A DNA stretch of 64,000 nucleotides from Blastococcus colisei (GCF_006717095.1 NZ_VFQE01000001.1:1674001-1738000); one strand, 5' to 3'. Positions 39,580 through 49,159 are shown, counted from the stretch's first letter. Notes: generated from the sequence alone by a model not told the origin. Translations and numbers: made by a program.

Positions 39580-41895
39580 TCAGCGGCGGGTGGGCTGCGT
39601 CGCGCGCTCGGCGGGCCGGCCGGCGGGAAGGGCCGTCGTCGCGTCGCGGTTCTCCGCCAGCGGGGCGAAGCCGCGCAGCCGCAGGCTGTTGGTCACCACG
39701 AACACCGAGCTGAACGCCATCGCCGCCCCGGCGATCATCGGGTTGAGCAGCCCGGCCGCGGCCAGGGGGATCGCCGCGACGTTGTAGGCGAAGGCCCAGA
39801 ACAGGTTGCCCTTGATCGTCGACAGCGTGCGCCGGGACAGCCGGATCGCGTCGGCGGCCACCCGGAGGTCGCCGCGCACGAGGGTCAGGTCGCTCGCCTG
39901 GATCGCGACGTCCGTGCCGGTGCCCATCGCCAGCCCGAGGTCGGCCTGCGCCAGAGCGGGGGCGTCGTTGACGCCGTCGCCCACCATGGCCACCGTGCGG
40001 CCCTCGCCCTGCAGCCGGCGCACCACGTCGACCTTGTCCTGCGGCAGCACCTCGGCGATCACGGTGTCGATGCCCACCTCGGCCGCCACCGTGCGAGCCA
40101 CCGACTCGTTGTCACCGGTGAGCAGGATCGGGGTGAGCCCGAGGTCGCGCAGCTGTCGGACGGCGGCGGCCGAACCCGGCTTCACCGCGTCCGCGACGAC
40201 CAGGACCCCGCGCGCGGCGCCGTCCCAGCCGACGGCGACCGCGGTCCGGCCGGCGGCCTCGGCGGCGGCCGCCGCCCGCTCGAGGGCGGGGGAGAGCGCC
40301 AACGACCAGTCGGCGAGCAGGCGCCGGCGGCCGACCACGACGGCAGAACCGTCGACGACGCCGGTCACCCCGAGGCCTTCGGCGTTGGCGAAGCCCTCGA
40401 CCGGCGGCAGCGCACCCACGCGCTCGGCCGCGCCGCGGGCCACCGCCTGCGCGATGGGGTGCTCCGAGGCCGACTCCAGGGCGCCCGCGAGCCGCAGCAG
40501 TCGCTCGGCGTCCTCCCCGTCGGCGGCGACGACGTCGACCAGCGACATCCGGCCGGTGGTGACGGTGCCGGTCTTGTCGAGGACGACCGTGTCCACCCGG
40601 CGGGTGTCCTCCAGCACCTCCGGCCCCTTGATCAGGATCCCGAGCTGGGCGCCGCGCCCGGTGCCGACCATGAGCGCGGTCGGCGTGGCCAGGCCCAGGG
40701 CGCAGGGGCAGGCGATGATCAGGACGGCGACCGCGGCGGTGAACGCGGCCGGCAGTCCCGCGCCGGCGCCGATCCAGAAGCCCAGGGTCGCGACGGTGAG
40801 CGCGAGGACGACCGGCACGAAGATCCCGGAGATCCGGTCGGCCAGCCGCTGCACCTCCGCCTTGCCGTTCTGGGCGTCCTCGACCAGCCGCGCCATCTGC
40901 GCCAGCTGGGTCTCCGAGCCGATGCGGGTGGCGCGCACCACCAGCCGGCCACCGGCGTTCACGGTCGCGCCGGCCACCGTGTCGCCCGGCCCGACCTCGA
41001 CGGGCACCGACTCCCCGGTGAGCATCGAGGCGTCCACGGCCGAGGACCCCTCGGTGACCTCGCCGTCCGCCGCGATCTTCTCGCCCGGCCGGACGACGAA
41101 CTCCTCGCCCACGGCCAGCTCGTCCACCGGGACGCGCCGTTCGGCGCCGTCCCGCAGGACCGAGACCTCCTTGGCGCCCAGCTCCAGCAGTGCGCGCAGG
41201 GCCGCGCCGGCCTGGCGCTTGGACCGGGCCTCGAAGAAGCGGCCGGCGAGGATGAACGTGGTCACCCCGGCGGCGGCCTCGAGGTAGATGTTCGCGCTGC
41301 CGTCGCTCCGCGCGATCGTGAACTCGAACGGGTGCGTCATGCCCGGAACCCCGGCGGTGCCGAGGAACAGCGCGTACAGCGACCAGCCGAACGCCGCCAG
41401 GGTGCCCAGCGACACGAGCGTGTCCATGGTTGCGGCGCCGTGCCGGAGGTTGGTCCAGGCGGCCCGGTGGAACGGAGCGCCGCCCCACACCACGACCGGC
41501 GCGGCGAGGGTGAGCGACAGCCACTGCCAGTACTCGAACTGCAGCGCGGGGACCATCGCCATCGCGACGACCGGGACGGTCAGCGCCGTCGACACCAGCA
41601 GCCGCTGCCGGAGCGGGCGCACGGCGTCGGCAGGTTCCTCGGCCGGCTGCTCCGCCCGCGGCGGCCGGGGGAGCTCGGCCGTGTACCCGGTCTTCTCGAC
41701 GGTGGCGATCAGGTCCTCGGGCGTCACGCCCTCGCCGAAGGTGACCTTCGCCTTCTCCGTCGCGTAGTTCACCGTCGCGGTCACGCCGTCGAGCTTGTTG
41801 AGCTTCTTCTCGATCCGGTTCGCGCAGGACGCGCACGTCATGCCGCCGATCAGCAGCTCCATGTCGGTCGTGGAGTTGTCGGTGGGGGTGCTCAT
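39580..41895 (-). CDS. copA: Cu+-transporting P1B-type ATPase
   Basis: 771 residues. An N-terminal heavy-metal domain has GMTCASC; the transmembrane Cys-Pro-Cys motif is in [15 protein letters not shown] carries the phosphorylated Asp; SEHPIAQ is the P1B His-Pro; GDGVNDAP binds Mg2+. It exports Cu+ from the cytoplasm. It is the last gene of the csoR-copZ-secreted protein-copA operon and overlaps the preceding gene (ATGA). CsoR, upstream, likely controls it. Confidence 0.95.
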   Translation of the reverse strand: MSTPTDNSTTDMELLIGGMTCASCANRIEKKLNKLDGVTATVNYATEKAKVTFGEGVTPEDLIATVEKTGYTAELPRPPRAEQPAEEPADAVRPLRQRLLVSTALTVPVVAMAMVPALQFEYWQWLSLTLAAPVVVWGGAPFHRAAWTNLRHGAATMDTLVSLGTLAAFGWSLYALFLGTAGVPGMTHPFEFTIARSDGSANIYLEAAAGVTTFILAGRFFEARSKRQAGAALRALLELGAKEVSVLRDGAERRVPVDELAVGEEFVVRPGEKIAADGEVTEGSSAVDASMLTGESVPVEVGPGDTVAGATVNAGGRLVVRATRIGSETQLAQMARLVEDAQNGKAEVQRLADRISGIFVPVVLALTVATLGFWIGAGAGLPAAFTAAVAVLIIACPCALGLATPTALMVGTGRGAQLGILIKGPEVLEDTRRVDTVVLDKTGTVTTGRMSLVDVVAADGEDAERLLRLAGALESASEHPIAQAVARGAAERVGALPPVEGFANAEGLGVTGVVDGSAVVVGRRRLLADWSLALSPALERAAAAAEAAGRTAVAVGWDGAARGVLVVADAVKPGSAAAVRQLRDLGLTPILLTGDNESVARTVAAEVGIDTVIAEVLPQDKVDVVRRLQGEGRTVAMVGDGVNDAPALAQADLGLAMGTGTDVAIQASDLTLVRGDLRVAADAIRLSRRTLSTIKGNLFWAFAYNVAAIPLAAAGLLNPMIAGAAMAFSSVFVVTNSLRLRGFAPLAENRDATTALPAGRPAERATQPTRR

Positions 41896-42812
41896 CCGTG
41901 GCCCTCCTCGTGCGCGCCGGTGTCGACCGTGAAGGCCGCCGTCCGCACGACGCCGTCGTGCTGGAAGTCGAGGAACAACCGGTAGCTGCCGGCCGACGGT
42001 GCGGTGGTGGCGAACCGGACGTGCGGACCCGGCACGGGCGGGGCGCCGCCCGGCTCGTCGACCGGGTGGGCGTGCAGGTAGCCGAGGTCGCCGTCGCGCA
42101 GCACGACCAGGTGGCCGAAGGCGCCCAGATAGGGCTCCAGGTCGGTGACCGGCACGCCGTCGCGGCTCACGCTCAGGGTCAGCTCCGACTCCCGGCCGGG
42201 TTCCAGCGAACCGGTCAGGACGACGGTGAAGCCGTCGACCTCGGCGGTCACCGACTCGGCCGGGAGAGGGGCCGGCACGAACTCGCCCGGGACGGCGAGG
42301 TCGGCGCCCAGCGTCAGGTTCTCGCCGAGCGCGGTGGGCGTGAAGTCGGCGAAGAGCCGCCAGGCGCCCGGGTCCAGGGCCAGCGGCACCCGCCAGGTCC
42401 CGTCCTGCCCCAGCTCCGGGTGGACGTGCTGGAAGCCGGTGAGGTCGCGACGGACGGCGATGAAGTGCAGCTCGACGTCGTGGTCGACGTCGTAGTCGGT
42501 GACGGCCTCGCCGTCGGGGCCGAGGACCCGGAAGGCGACCGGCGTCGCACCGCCCGCCGGGAGCGAGCGCTCGGCCAGTTCGAGGGTGTAGCCGCTCCGG
42601 GAGACCACCAGCCCGCCGGGCAGGTCGGTGGATGCCGTCTCGTGACCGGCGTCGTCGTGACCCGCGGCCGGCCCGGGGCCCATGTCGTGCTCGTCGGCGG
42701 CGGCCTCGGCGGTGGGCCCGACCGGGCCGACCACGCTGCCGATGCCCACGGCGGCCCCGAACGCGGCGACCAGCGCGACGCCGAATCCGGCGAGCTTGAG
42801 CGGGGTGTTCAT
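41892..42812 (-). CDS. Secreted His-rich protein of the copper operon
   Basis: 306 residues. A signal peptide or anchor ([23 protein letters not shown]) is followed by a His/Asp/Met-rich segment ([19 protein letters not shown]). Two beta-rich repeats with [22 protein letters not shown] and [10 protein letters not shown] follow. Such HxH and Met-rich motifs bind Cu+ outside the membrane. It is sandwiched between copZ and copA, whose ATG it overlaps (ATGA). A periplasm-like copper chaperone role is inferred; I know no exact family name. Confidence 0.75.
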   Translation of the reverse strand: MNTPLKLAGFGVALVAAFGAAVGIGSVVGPVGPTAEAAADEHDMGPGPAAGHDDAGHETASTDLPGGLVVSRSGYTLELAERSLPAGGATPVAFRVLGPDGEAVTDYDVDHDVELHFIAVRRDLTGFQHVHPELGQDGTWRVPLALDPGAWRLFADFTPTALGENLTLGADLAVPGEFVPAPLPAESVTAEVDGFTVVLTGSLEPGRESELTLSVSRDGVPVTDLEPYLGAFGHLVVLRDGDLGYLHAHPVDEPGGAPPVPGPHVRFATTAPSAGSYRLFLDFQHDGVVRTAAFTVDTGAHEEGHG

Positions 42813-42852
42813 GACGTGCCCTTCGGCTGGAGTGCGGGACGGGGCGCCGGTG

Positions 42853-43062
42853 TCAGGCGCCGGCCACCTCGTAGCCGGCTTCCTCGACGGCGGCACGGAC
42901 GGCGCTCTCGTCGACCGGGGCGTCGCTGGTGACGGTCAGGCCGCCGCTGCTGAGGTCGACGTCGACGCCGGTGACGCCGGGTACCTGGGAGACCTCCTCG
43001 GTCACCGCGTTGACGCAGTGGCCGCAGGTCATGCCGACGACGGTGTAGGTGCTGGTGCTCAT
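42853..43062 (-). CDS. copZ: Copper chaperone CopZ
   Basis: 69 residues. One heavy-metal-associated domain: YTVVGMTCGHCVNAVTEEVSQVPGVTGVDVDLSSGGLTVTSD, with CxxC at Cys13 and Cys16, and the ending EAGYEVAGA. It delivers Cu+ to CopA. It lies 46 bp after csoR and 40 bp before the secreted protein gene. Confidence 0.95.
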   Translation of the reverse strand: MSTSTYTVVGMTCGHCVNAVTEEVSQVPGVTGVDVDLSSGGLTVTSDAPVDESAVRAAVEEAGYEVAGA

Positions 43063-43107
43063 GATCGGTGCCTCTCGGACGGTTCGGGTGGGTTCAGGCG
43101 TGCACGG

Positions 43108-43449
43108 TCACGATCGGACGAGGCGGGCGATGGCGTCGGAGGCCTCGCGCACCTTGTCCTCGGCCTCGCGACCGCCGGCTGCCGCCGCCTCCACGAGGCA
43201 GTGGCTCATGTGCTCCTCGAGCAGGCCCAGCGCGACCGACTGCAGTGCCTTCGTCATCGCCGAGACCTGGGTGAGGATGTCGATGCAGTACTTCTCGTCC
43301 TCGACCATGCGCTGCAGCCCGCGGGCCTGACCCTCGATGCGGCGCAGCCGCTTGAGGTAGTCGTCCTTGCGGTGGATGTAACCGTGCTGGTGGTCGGGGG
43401 CAGCGTGATCCTGGGTAGTGGCGGGACTGTCGTGCTCGACGGTGTCCAT
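43108..43449 (-). CDS. csoR: Copper-sensing repressor CsoR
   Basis: 113 residues. YCIDILTQVSAMTKALQSVALGLLEEHMSHCL gives the Cys-His-Cys copper site (C, then H-x3-C), and YLKRLRRIEGQARGLQRMVED is the DNA-binding helix. AGGAGG stands 7 nt before the ATG. The 5' operator at 43493-43513 has TACCC/GGGT arms, as CsoR sites do. It would leave DNA when Cu+ binds, de-repressing its own operon. Confidence 0.93.
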   Translation of the reverse strand: MDTVEHDSPATTQDHAAPDHQHGYIHRKDDYLKRLRRIEGQARGLQRMVEDEKYCIDILTQVSAMTKALQSVALGLLEEHMSHCLVEAAAAGGREAEDKVREASDAIARLVRS

Positions 43450-43492
43450 GCCGATCCTCCTGTCCGCCACGCGGCTCGCGGCGCGACAGGAA

Positions 43493-43513
43493 CTATACCC
43501 CCCTAGGGTTTAT
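43493..43513. promoter_or_regulatory. CsoR-type operator
   Basis: CTATACCCCCCTAGGGTTTAT has ATACCC and GGGT arms around a 5-bp centre. It is 44 bp upstream of csoR and overlaps the end of the MerR gene. Confidence 0.6.
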
Positions 43514-43920
43514 TTGCCCAGTGGGGCCGGTGGTGCTCCCGGCGGGTCCGTGCGCAGCCGGGCGACGTCGGAACGGAGCCGGTCGGCGGTCGTGCGGAGT
43601 CGTTCGGCATCCGCACGGGCAGAGGCGAGCTCGTCCTGCAGGCCGACGATGGTCTCGGCCGAGGCGAGGGAGTGGCCGTCGTCGAGGAGGCCGCGCATGC
43701 GCGCGGCGAGGTTCAGCTGGTGTCGCGAGTACCGGCGGTGGCCGCCGGGGGAGCGGTGCGGCTCGAGGACGCCGGAGGTGTCCAGGCTGCGGAGGAAGGC
43801 CGCCTGCACGCCGAGGAGTTCGGCGGCCTGGCTCATGGTCAGCGCCGGGAAGTCGGGGTCGTCGAGCCGGCTCACCGGGTCGGGCCCCGGGGTGCCGGGC
43901 CGGCGTGCGTCGGTGGTCAT
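43510..43920 (-). CDS. MerR family regulator (HspR-like)
   Basis: 136 residues. LTMSQAAELLGVQAAFLRSLDTSGVLEPHRSPGGHRRYSRHQLNLA is the MerR DNA-binding domain, then LQDELASARADAERLRTTADRL is a coiled coil for dimerisation. It lies 80 bp downstream of the Hsp20 gene on the same strand and could regulate heat-shock genes; HspR plays that role with dnaK and clpB. It is followed by csoR, whose operator overlaps its stop codon. Confidence 0.85.
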   Translation of the reverse strand: MTTDARRPGTPGPDPVSRLDDPDFPALTMSQAAELLGVQAAFLRSLDTSGVLEPHRSPGGHRRYSRHQLNLAARMRGLLDDGHSLASAETIVGLQDELASARADAERLRTTADRLRSDVARLRTDPPGAPPAPLGK

Positions 43921-43955
43921 CGACGTCCCTCCTGTCGGCCGGCGAAGACGCCCGA

Positions 43956-43984
43956 GGGCCGGGCCCGCGGTCGGGACCCGGCCC
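43956..43984 (-). terminator. GC hairpin between hsp20 and merR
   Basis: GGGCCGGG (43956-43963) and CCCGGCCC (43977-43984) form an 8-bp stem with a 13-nt loop between the Hsp20 stop and the MerR start. It could lower expression of the regulator relative to the chaperone. Confidence 0.4.
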
Positions 43985-44000
43985 CCGGGTGAGGAGTCGA

Positions 44001-44501
44001 TCAGCTCTCGACCGCCTTGCGCTCCTGCGGTGAGGACTCACCGTCGATGGTGCGGCTCTCCACGGCGGCCGGCACGTCCGCCCGGGTCACCGAGATCTTG
44101 CGCGCCTTCGCCTTCTCGGCGACCGGGATGCTCAGGGTCAGGACGCCGTCGTGGTAGCTGGCCTCGAGCCGGTCGGTGTCGAGGCTGCGTCCGAGCACCA
44201 GCTGGCGGGTGTAGCTGCCGAACGGGCGCTCGGCGATCGCCCACTCGGCGTTCTCGAGCTGCGGCACCGAGCGCTCGGCGCTCACCGTCAGCGTGGTGCC
44301 CTCGACCGACAGGTCGATCGAGCCGGGGTCGACGCCGGGCAGGTCGAAGTGGGCGACGAAGTTGTCGCCGACCCGGTAGGCGTCCATCGGCATGCCCGAG
44401 AGCGGGCGGGCGGTGCTCGAGCCCGTGCGGCCGGTCAGCTGGTCCAGCGCGCGGAAGGCGGCGGACGTGGCGGCGAACGGGTCGTAGGCGGTCAGCATCA
44501 T
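44001..44501 (-). CDS. Hsp20/alpha-crystallin small heat-shock protein
   Basis: 166 residues. DAYRVGDNFVAHFDLPGVDPGSIDLSVEGTTLTVSAERS and EASYHDGVLTLSIPVAEKAKARKISV are the ACD core, with the YDPF N-terminal segment. It binds unfolding proteins in the cytoplasm. AGGAGG lies 8-10 nt before two adjacent ATGs (44501 and 44498). A MerR-type regulator follows it. Its upstream region has a GAGGT-ATA-ACCTC repeat. Confidence 0.92.
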   Translation of the reverse strand: MMLTAYDPFAATSAAFRALDQLTGRTGSSTARPLSGMPMDAYRVGDNFVAHFDLPGVDPGSIDLSVEGTTLTVSAERSVPQLENAEWAIAERPFGSYTRQLVLGRSLDTDRLEASYHDGVLTLSIPVAEKAKARKISVTRADVPAAVESRTIDGESSPQERKAVES

Positions 44502-44543
44502 GGCCTCCAACCTCCTGGATGGTTCTGTCGAGTTCACTGCCCC

Positions 44544-44556
44544 GAGGTATAACCTC
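44544..44556. promoter_or_regulatory. GAGGT-ATA-ACCTC repeat upstream of hsp20
   Basis: Perfect 5-bp arms with 3-bp centre. A further GAGGTAA lies about 20 bp upstream on the minus strand, next to TTTACC-17 bp-TAATCT, a candidate promoter. MerR proteins use GAGG/CCTC arms, so the neighbouring regulator is the suspect. Confidence 0.4.
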
Positions 44557-44680
44557 TATCGGCGACTGGAGATTACCTCGTCCAATTGCTCCGGTAAACA
44601 TCCGGCGCGACGGAATTTTTGGCAACGCGGCGCAACGGCTCGGGCGCGTGAAGTCGGTCTGCTCGGGGCAGTGACCGTCC

Positions 44681-45043
44681 GTGGAGGAGACGACCGGCCC
44701 CGCTGCCGCAGAACCCGAGGTGACCCACCACGTCGAGGACGGCGTCGCCCGCCTCTCGCTGGCCGGTGAGCTGACCGATGCCGCTCGGCGCCCCCTGGTC
44801 CGGGTGGTCACCGAGCTGCTGCTGGCCCAGCCTGCGCCGAGCCGCGTCGAGCTCGACCTCTCGGCGACGACGTTCATGAACTCGGCCGGCATGGCCGTGC
44901 TCGTCCAGCTCCAGCGCCTCGCCGCGCCGCGCGGGATCGAGGTCGTGCTGATCCACCCGACCCCCGCGGTCGTCCGTCCCCTGCAGTTGAGCGGGCTGTG
45001 GCACCGCTTCCCGATCGAGGGGGCCGCGACCGGCGGGTCGTAG
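44681..45043 (+). CDS. STAS domain protein (anti-sigma factor antagonist-like)
   Basis: 120 residues. VARLSLAGELTDAARRPLVRVV and SRVELDLSATTFMNSAGMAVLVQLQRLA match SpoIIAA/RsbV-type STAS domains; the Ser in FMNSAGMAVL corresponds to the phosphorylated serine. It likely frees a sigma factor by binding its anti-sigma partner. None is next to it. GTG at 44681 is the start; a weak site GGGGCAG precedes it. Confidence 0.75.
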   Translation: MEETTGPAAAEPEVTHHVEDGVARLSLAGELTDAARRPLVRVVTELLLAQPAPSRVELDLSATTFMNSAGMAVLVQLQRLAAPRGIEVVLIHPTPAVVRPLQLSGLWHRFPIEGAATGGS

Positions 45044-45092
45044 TCCGCGGTGTCGGCGGTACGGCCGACGCGACACCTCCTAGCCTGACCCG

Positions 45093-46367
45093 GTGCCGCC
45101 CACCCACGACCACAGCCACGGACCGGACCCCGACGCCCCGCCGCCCAGCCCTGAGGCGGTGGCCAGACGCCGGCGCGCGGTCTGGCTCATGCTGCTGCTC
45201 CTGGTACCGGTGGGCCTGGCGACGGTCATCGGACTGTTCGCCCTCTGGCCCGACGGCGAGCCCACCCGGGCCGAGCAGGCGGCCGCGGTCGCCCTGCCAC
45301 CGGGCATCACGTATCCCGACGGACGGGTCGTCTCGGTGGAGAGGTTCGACTGCGGCATCGATCCCTCCGCCGCGCCGCAGACGTGCGCCACTGCGGTGAT
45401 GGAGGTCCTCGACGGCGAGGGCGCCGGGGACTTCCAGCAGCTGGAGCTCCCGCCGGAGGTGGTCGCGGCCGGCGTCTCCGAGGGGGACACGTTCGTGCTC
45501 ACCCGCGACGTCGGCGCCGAGGGCGGGCTCGTCTACGGCTTCTACGACTACGAGCGGGACACGCCGATCATCGTCCTGGCCGTCGCCTTCGCCGTCGTCG
45601 TCGGACTGGTCGCCCGGCTACGCGGACTGGCGTCCCTGGTCGGGCTGGCGTTCGCCTTCTTCGTCCTGCTGCAGTTCGTGCTGCCGGGATTGCTGGCCGA
45701 GAACTCGCCGACGCTGGTCAGCCTGGTCGGATCGGCGGCGATCATGTTCGTCGTCCTCTACCTGGCGCACGGGTTATCCGCCCGGACGACGACGGCCCTG
45801 GTCGGCACGCTGTTCGGGCTCACCCTGGTGGCCGTCATGGGCTCGATCGCGGTCTCCGCCGCCCGGCTCACCGGACTGACCAGCGAGGAGACGGTCCAGC
45901 TCCAGGGATTCGACCCCACGCTGAACTTCTCCGGGCTGGTGCTCGCCGGCATCGTCGTCGCAGGGCTCGGCGTGCTGAACGACGTGACGATCACGCAGGC
46001 GTCGGCGATCTGGCAGCTGCACGAGGTATCGCCGGAGATGACCTGGCGCGAGCTGTACAGCCGTGGGATGGCCGTCGGCCGCGACCACATCGCCTCGACC
46101 GTCTACACGATCGTCTTCGCCTACGCGGGCGCCGCCCTGCCGCTGCTGCTGCTGTTCGAGGTCTACACGACGCCGGCCTGGACGCTCATCACCAGCTCCG
46201 CGCTGGCCGAGGAGGTCATCCGCACCCTGGTCGGCGCCATCGCGCTGGTGCTCGCCGTCCCGGTCACGACGGCGGCCGGAGCGTTCTTCGCGAAGGCCGC
46301 GGACACCGGGGCGGGTACGGCGACCGAGCGCCGGGTGACCGCCCTACGGGCCCGGTTCGCCCGATGA
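45093..46367 (+). CDS. YibE/F family membrane protein
   Basis: 424 residues. A His/Pro-rich N-terminus, one membrane anchor (about 30-50), an extracellular beta-like domain with a Cys pair (FDCGIDPSAAPQTCA), then about six to seven helices beginning DTPIIVLAVAFAVVVGLVARLRG. GRDHIASTVYTIVFAYAGAALPLLL is the YibE/F family motif. The role is unproven. TAGCCT 6 nt before the GTG suggests leaderless mRNA. It overlaps the methyltransferase gene (ATGA). Confidence 0.85.
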   Translation: MPPTHDHSHGPDPDAPPPSPEAVARRRRAVWLMLLLLVPVGLATVIGLFALWPDGEPTRAEQAAAVALPPGITYPDGRVVSVERFDCGIDPSAAPQTCATAVMEVLDGEGAGDFQQLELPPEVVAAGVSEGDTFVLTRDVGAEGGLVYGFYDYERDTPIIVLAVAFAVVVGLVARLRGLASLVGLAFAFFVLLQFVLPGLLAENSPTLVSLVGSAAIMFVVLYLAHGLSARTTTALVGTLFGLTLVAVMGSIAVSAARLTGLTSEETVQLQGFDPTLNFSGLVLAGIVVAGLGVLNDVTITQASAIWQLHEVSPEMTWRELYSRGMAVGRDHIASTVYTIVFAYAGAALPLLLLFEVYTTPAWTLITSSALAEEVIRTLVGAIALVLAVPVTTAAGAFFAKAADTGAGTATERRVTALRARFAR

Positions 46368-47002
46368 GCGAGGCTGTGCGGGTGAGCAGCCACCTTCTCG
46401 ACGCCGCGCAGGCCGCCCCCGGGTTCATGCCCGACGACGAGGGCCGTGCCCTGTACGAGGCCGCGCGGACCGTCGCCGTCCCGGGGCCGCTGCTCGAGGT
46501 GGGCAGCTGGATGGGCAGGTCCGCGCTGTACCTGGCGGCCGCGGCGCGGGAGTCCGGACGCCAGGTGGTGACCGTCGACCACCACCGCGGGTCCGAGGAG
46601 CACCAGCCGGGCTGGGAGTACCACGACCCGTCGCTGGTCGACCCCGCGGTGGGCCGGATCGACACCCTGCCGCACTTCCGCCGGACCATCGCCGACGCCG
46701 GCGCCGAGGACGTCGTCGTCGCCGTCGTCACCCGGTCGGAGACCCTGGCGCCGCTGTGGAGCACGCCGCTGGCACTGCTCTTCCTGGACGGCAGCCACAC
46801 CGAGGAGTCCGCCCGCCGTGACCAGGACGCCTGGGTGGCCAAGCTGGCCGTCGGCGGCACCCTGGCCATCCACGACGTCTTCCCGGATCCGGCCGACGGC
46901 GGGCAGGCGCCCTACGGCGTCTACCGGCGGGTGGTGGGGTCCGGCGACTTCGAGGAGCTGCCCGGCACCGGCTCGCTGCGGCTGCTGCGCCGGCTCCGGT
47001 GA
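46364..47002 (+). CDS. Class I SAM-dependent methyltransferase
   Basis: 212 residues. LLEVGSWMGRSALYLAAAARESGRQVVTVD is motif I with the Asp for SAM, and ALLFLDGSHTEESARRD plus GGTLAIHDVFPDPADGG are of the Methyltransf_24 type. The substrate is not evident. It sits between a YibE/F protein and a TraR/DksA protein with ATGA and GTGA overlaps, so it is one transcript. Confidence 0.85.
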   Translation: MSEAVRVSSHLLDAAQAAPGFMPDDEGRALYEAARTVAVPGPLLEVGSWMGRSALYLAAAARESGRQVVTVDHHRGSEEHQPGWEYHDPSLVDPAVGRIDTLPHFRRTIADAGAEDVVVAVVTRSETLAPLWSTPLALLFLDGSHTEESARRDQDAWVAKLAVGGTLAIHDVFPDPADGGQAPYGVYRRVVGSGDFEELPGTGSLRLLRRLR

Positions 47003-47343
47003 CGCGACGGGTGGGTGAGGAGGACGCATTGGCCGGGGAGCGGGCGGCGGCGCTGGCCCGGATCGAGGCGCTGACCCGCGAGTTCGACGGCGTGGTCGCT
47101 GCCTCGAGGGCGTCCAACGCCGACGACGAGCACGACCCGGAGGGTGCGACCATCGCCTTCGAGCGACAGCAGGTCGTGGCGCTGCTGGACCAGGCCCGGA
47201 GACGGCTGGCCGACGTCGAGGCGGCGCTGGCCCGCCGGAAGGCCGGGGGCTACGGAATGTGCGAGGGCTGCGCCCGGCCGATCGCGGCCGAGCGGCTGGC
47301 CGCCCGCCCTGCCGCGCGGACCTGCATCGACTGCGCCCGCTGA
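46999..47343 (+). CDS. TraR/DksA-type zinc-finger protein
   Basis: 114 residues. A long coiled-coil N-terminus is followed by GMCEGCARPIAAERLAARPAARTCIDCAR with four Zn-binding Cys. DksA-like proteins modulate RNA polymerase. It overlaps the methyltransferase (GTGA). The coiled-coil tip lacks an obvious DxxDxA motif, so its action may differ from DksA; relatives are common in actinobacteria. Confidence 0.88.
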   Translation: MTRRVGEEDALAGERAAALARIEALTREFDGVVAASRASNADDEHDPEGATIAFERQQVVALLDQARRRLADVEAALARRKAGGYGMCEGCARPIAAERLAARPAARTCIDCAR

Positions 47344-47366
47344 CTCACCGCCCCTCGCCGCACCCG

Positions 47367-48311
47367 TCAGCTGACGTAGCGGCGGGCGGTGGAGCGGCGT
47401 TGCGCCTCCTCGAGCGCGGCGAACCGCGCCTCCGCGTGTGGCGGCAGCACCCGTCGCTCGCGCAGCACCCATGGGAGGCCGCGGACGGCCTCGAGCAGAC
47501 CGCGGGCGGTCACCCGGTCCCGGGGCACGGTGCGCAGGAGGTGGGCCGTCCGGCGCAGTGCGGCGCGCATCGGGCGCCGCAGCCACGTCGTCCACAGGGT
47601 GTTGCGGATGCCGTCGCGACGGCGCCGGTGCGGATCGCGGGCGCGACTGGCCTGGTGGTGCACGGTGAGCTGCGGCAGGTAGCACAGCTCCCAGCCGGCC
47701 GCGGCGAGGTCGCCGGCCATCAGCTCCTCCTCCCCGCCCAGCCACAGGCGCTCGGAGAAGCCGCCGACCTCCAGGAACGCCTCCCGGCGCAGCACCGATG
47801 CGCCGGCGAGGAACGACCCGAGCGCCGGTCCGGGGAGCCAGTCGGGGCCGCGCACGGGAGAGTCCCGCAGTTCGGTCACGATCGGGTCCTCGGTGCCGCC
47901 GGGCTCGACGAGGATGCCCGCGGTGACGACGGCGAGCCGCGGGTGGGCGTCGAGCACGTCGGCGGCGACCGTCAGCGACCCGGGTTCCCACCACGTGTCG
48001 TCGTCGCAGAAGGCGACGTAGGGGGTGTCCAGCAGGGCGACTCCGACATTGCGGCCCACGGCGCCCAGGTTCTCCGGGCTGGCGACGAGCTCCACCTGCG
48101 GGAACCGGGTCCGGACGGCGTCGGCCGTGCCGTCGGTCGAACCGTTGTCCACCACGACGACGCGGGGCTGCTCGGGCAGGACCAGCAGCCGGTCCAGGGC
48201 CTGGACCAGCTCGTCCCTCCGCTGGTGGGTGATGACGACGACGGCGACCCGCGGGTCGCCCCCCACCGTGCGGTCGCCGGTCGCACGATCGTCGTGTCCT
48301 GCCGTCGTCAC
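47367..48311 (-). CDS. GT2 family glycosyltransferase (second)
   Basis: 314 residues. VAVVVITHQRRDELVQALDRLL and VVVVDNGSTDGTADAV are the donor-binding start; CDDDTWW is the DxD. GGEEELMAGDLAAAGWELCYLP is the acceptor-site ED-type motif. No membrane helices. It is last in a five-gene minus-strand operon, starting in a GTGA overlap with another GT2. Donor and acceptor sugars unknown. Confidence 0.88.
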   Translation of the reverse strand: MTTAGHDDRATGDRTVGGDPRVAVVVITHQRRDELVQALDRLLVLPEQPRVVVVDNGSTDGTADAVRTRFPQVELVASPENLGAVGRNVGVALLDTPYVAFCDDDTWWEPGSLTVAADVLDAHPRLAVVTAGILVEPGGTEDPIVTELRDSPVRGPDWLPGPALGSFLAGASVLRREAFLEVGGFSERLWLGGEEELMAGDLAAAGWELCYLPQLTVHHQASRARDPHRRRRDGIRNTLWTTWLRRPMRAALRRTAHLLRTVPRDRVTARGLLEAVRGLPWVLRERRVLPPHAEARFAALEEAQRRSTARRYVS

Positions 48312-49159
48312 TGCTTCCCCCCGGCCAGGGTCCGCAGGTCGGCGCGTACCTGCTCGGGGATCGGGCGGCGCCGGCGGAGGGCGGCCGGCAGGTCCGGAAG
48401 GGCGCGCAGGAGCCCTTCGACGCCGGGCCGGCCGGACCGGACCGCGGTTCCGACGACACCCGCGACGTCCGGGACCTGGTGCCGCATGACGGCCGTGAGC
48501 ACGCGGCTGCGCCAGATCCCCGCCCGCCGCCGTCCCGGGTCGTCCCGTCGGGTCGACGGGTGGTGGTGCACGGTGACGGAGTCGACGTAGGCGAGCCCCC
48601 AGCCGGCCGCCGCCAGGTCGAGCGCCAGGCGCTCCTCCTCGCCGGGGAACCGGACCACGGGATCGAAGCCGCCGACGGACTCGAACGCCTCGCTCCGCAC
48701 GAGGGCCCCGCAGGCGATGAAGCCCAGCAGCGACGGGCCGGGCAGGTCGGCCGCCGTGCCCAGCGGGCTGTCGGCCATCTCCGCGCACACCGGGTCGAGA
48801 CGCTCCTCCGGGCCGACCAGGATGCGGGCGTTCAGCACCGCGAGCCGGGGGTGGGCGCGCATGACCTCGACCGCGCGCGCCAGGTCGCCCGGCGCCCACC
48901 ACGAGTCGTCGTCGGCGAACGCCACGAACCGGGTAGCCGCCCGGGCCACACCCAGCGTCCGGCCGTGGGCCCCCTCGTTGGTGGGCAGCGCCAGTACGTC
49001 GACGTCGGGGTGCGCGGCCCGCACGGCATCGACGGTGCCATCGGTGGAGGCGTTGTCCACGAGGAGGACCGGGGCCTCGTGACGCGGGAGGGTGGCGAGC
49101 AGGTCGGTGCGCCGGTTCCGGCTGGCGACGACCACGGTCAGGTCGGGGGCGAGAGTCAC
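48308..49159 (-). CDS. GT2 family glycosyltransferase (first)
   Basis: 283 residues. VVVASRNRRTDLLATLPRHEAPVLLVDNASTDGTVDAV and FADDDSWW (DxD) mark the GT-A domain, with PGEEERLALDLAAAGW the acceptor motif. It closely resembles its downstream neighbour in layout, so the pair probably arose by duplication. It overlaps the upstream toroid gene by GTGA and the second GT2 by GTGA. Confidence 0.88.
   Translation of the reverse strand: MTLAPDLTVVVASRNRRTDLLATLPRHEAPVLLVDNASTDGTVDAVRAAHPDVDVLALPTNEGAHGRTLGVARAATRFVAFADDDSWWAPGDLARAVEVMRAHPRLAVLNARILVGPEERLDPVCAEMADSPLGTAADLPGPSLLGFIACGALVRSEAFESVGGFDPVVRFPGEEERLALDLAAAGWGLAYVDSVTVHHHPSTRRDDPGRRRAGIWRSRVLTAVMRHQVPDVAGVVGTAVRSGRPGVEGLLRALPDLPAALRRRRPIPEQVRADLRTLAGGKQ

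Noticed and set aside
46082-46096. GCGACCACATCGCC similar to the CydDC linker repeat
   Set aside because: It encodes a family-type RDHIA segment in the YibE/F gene and lacks the palindromic arm.
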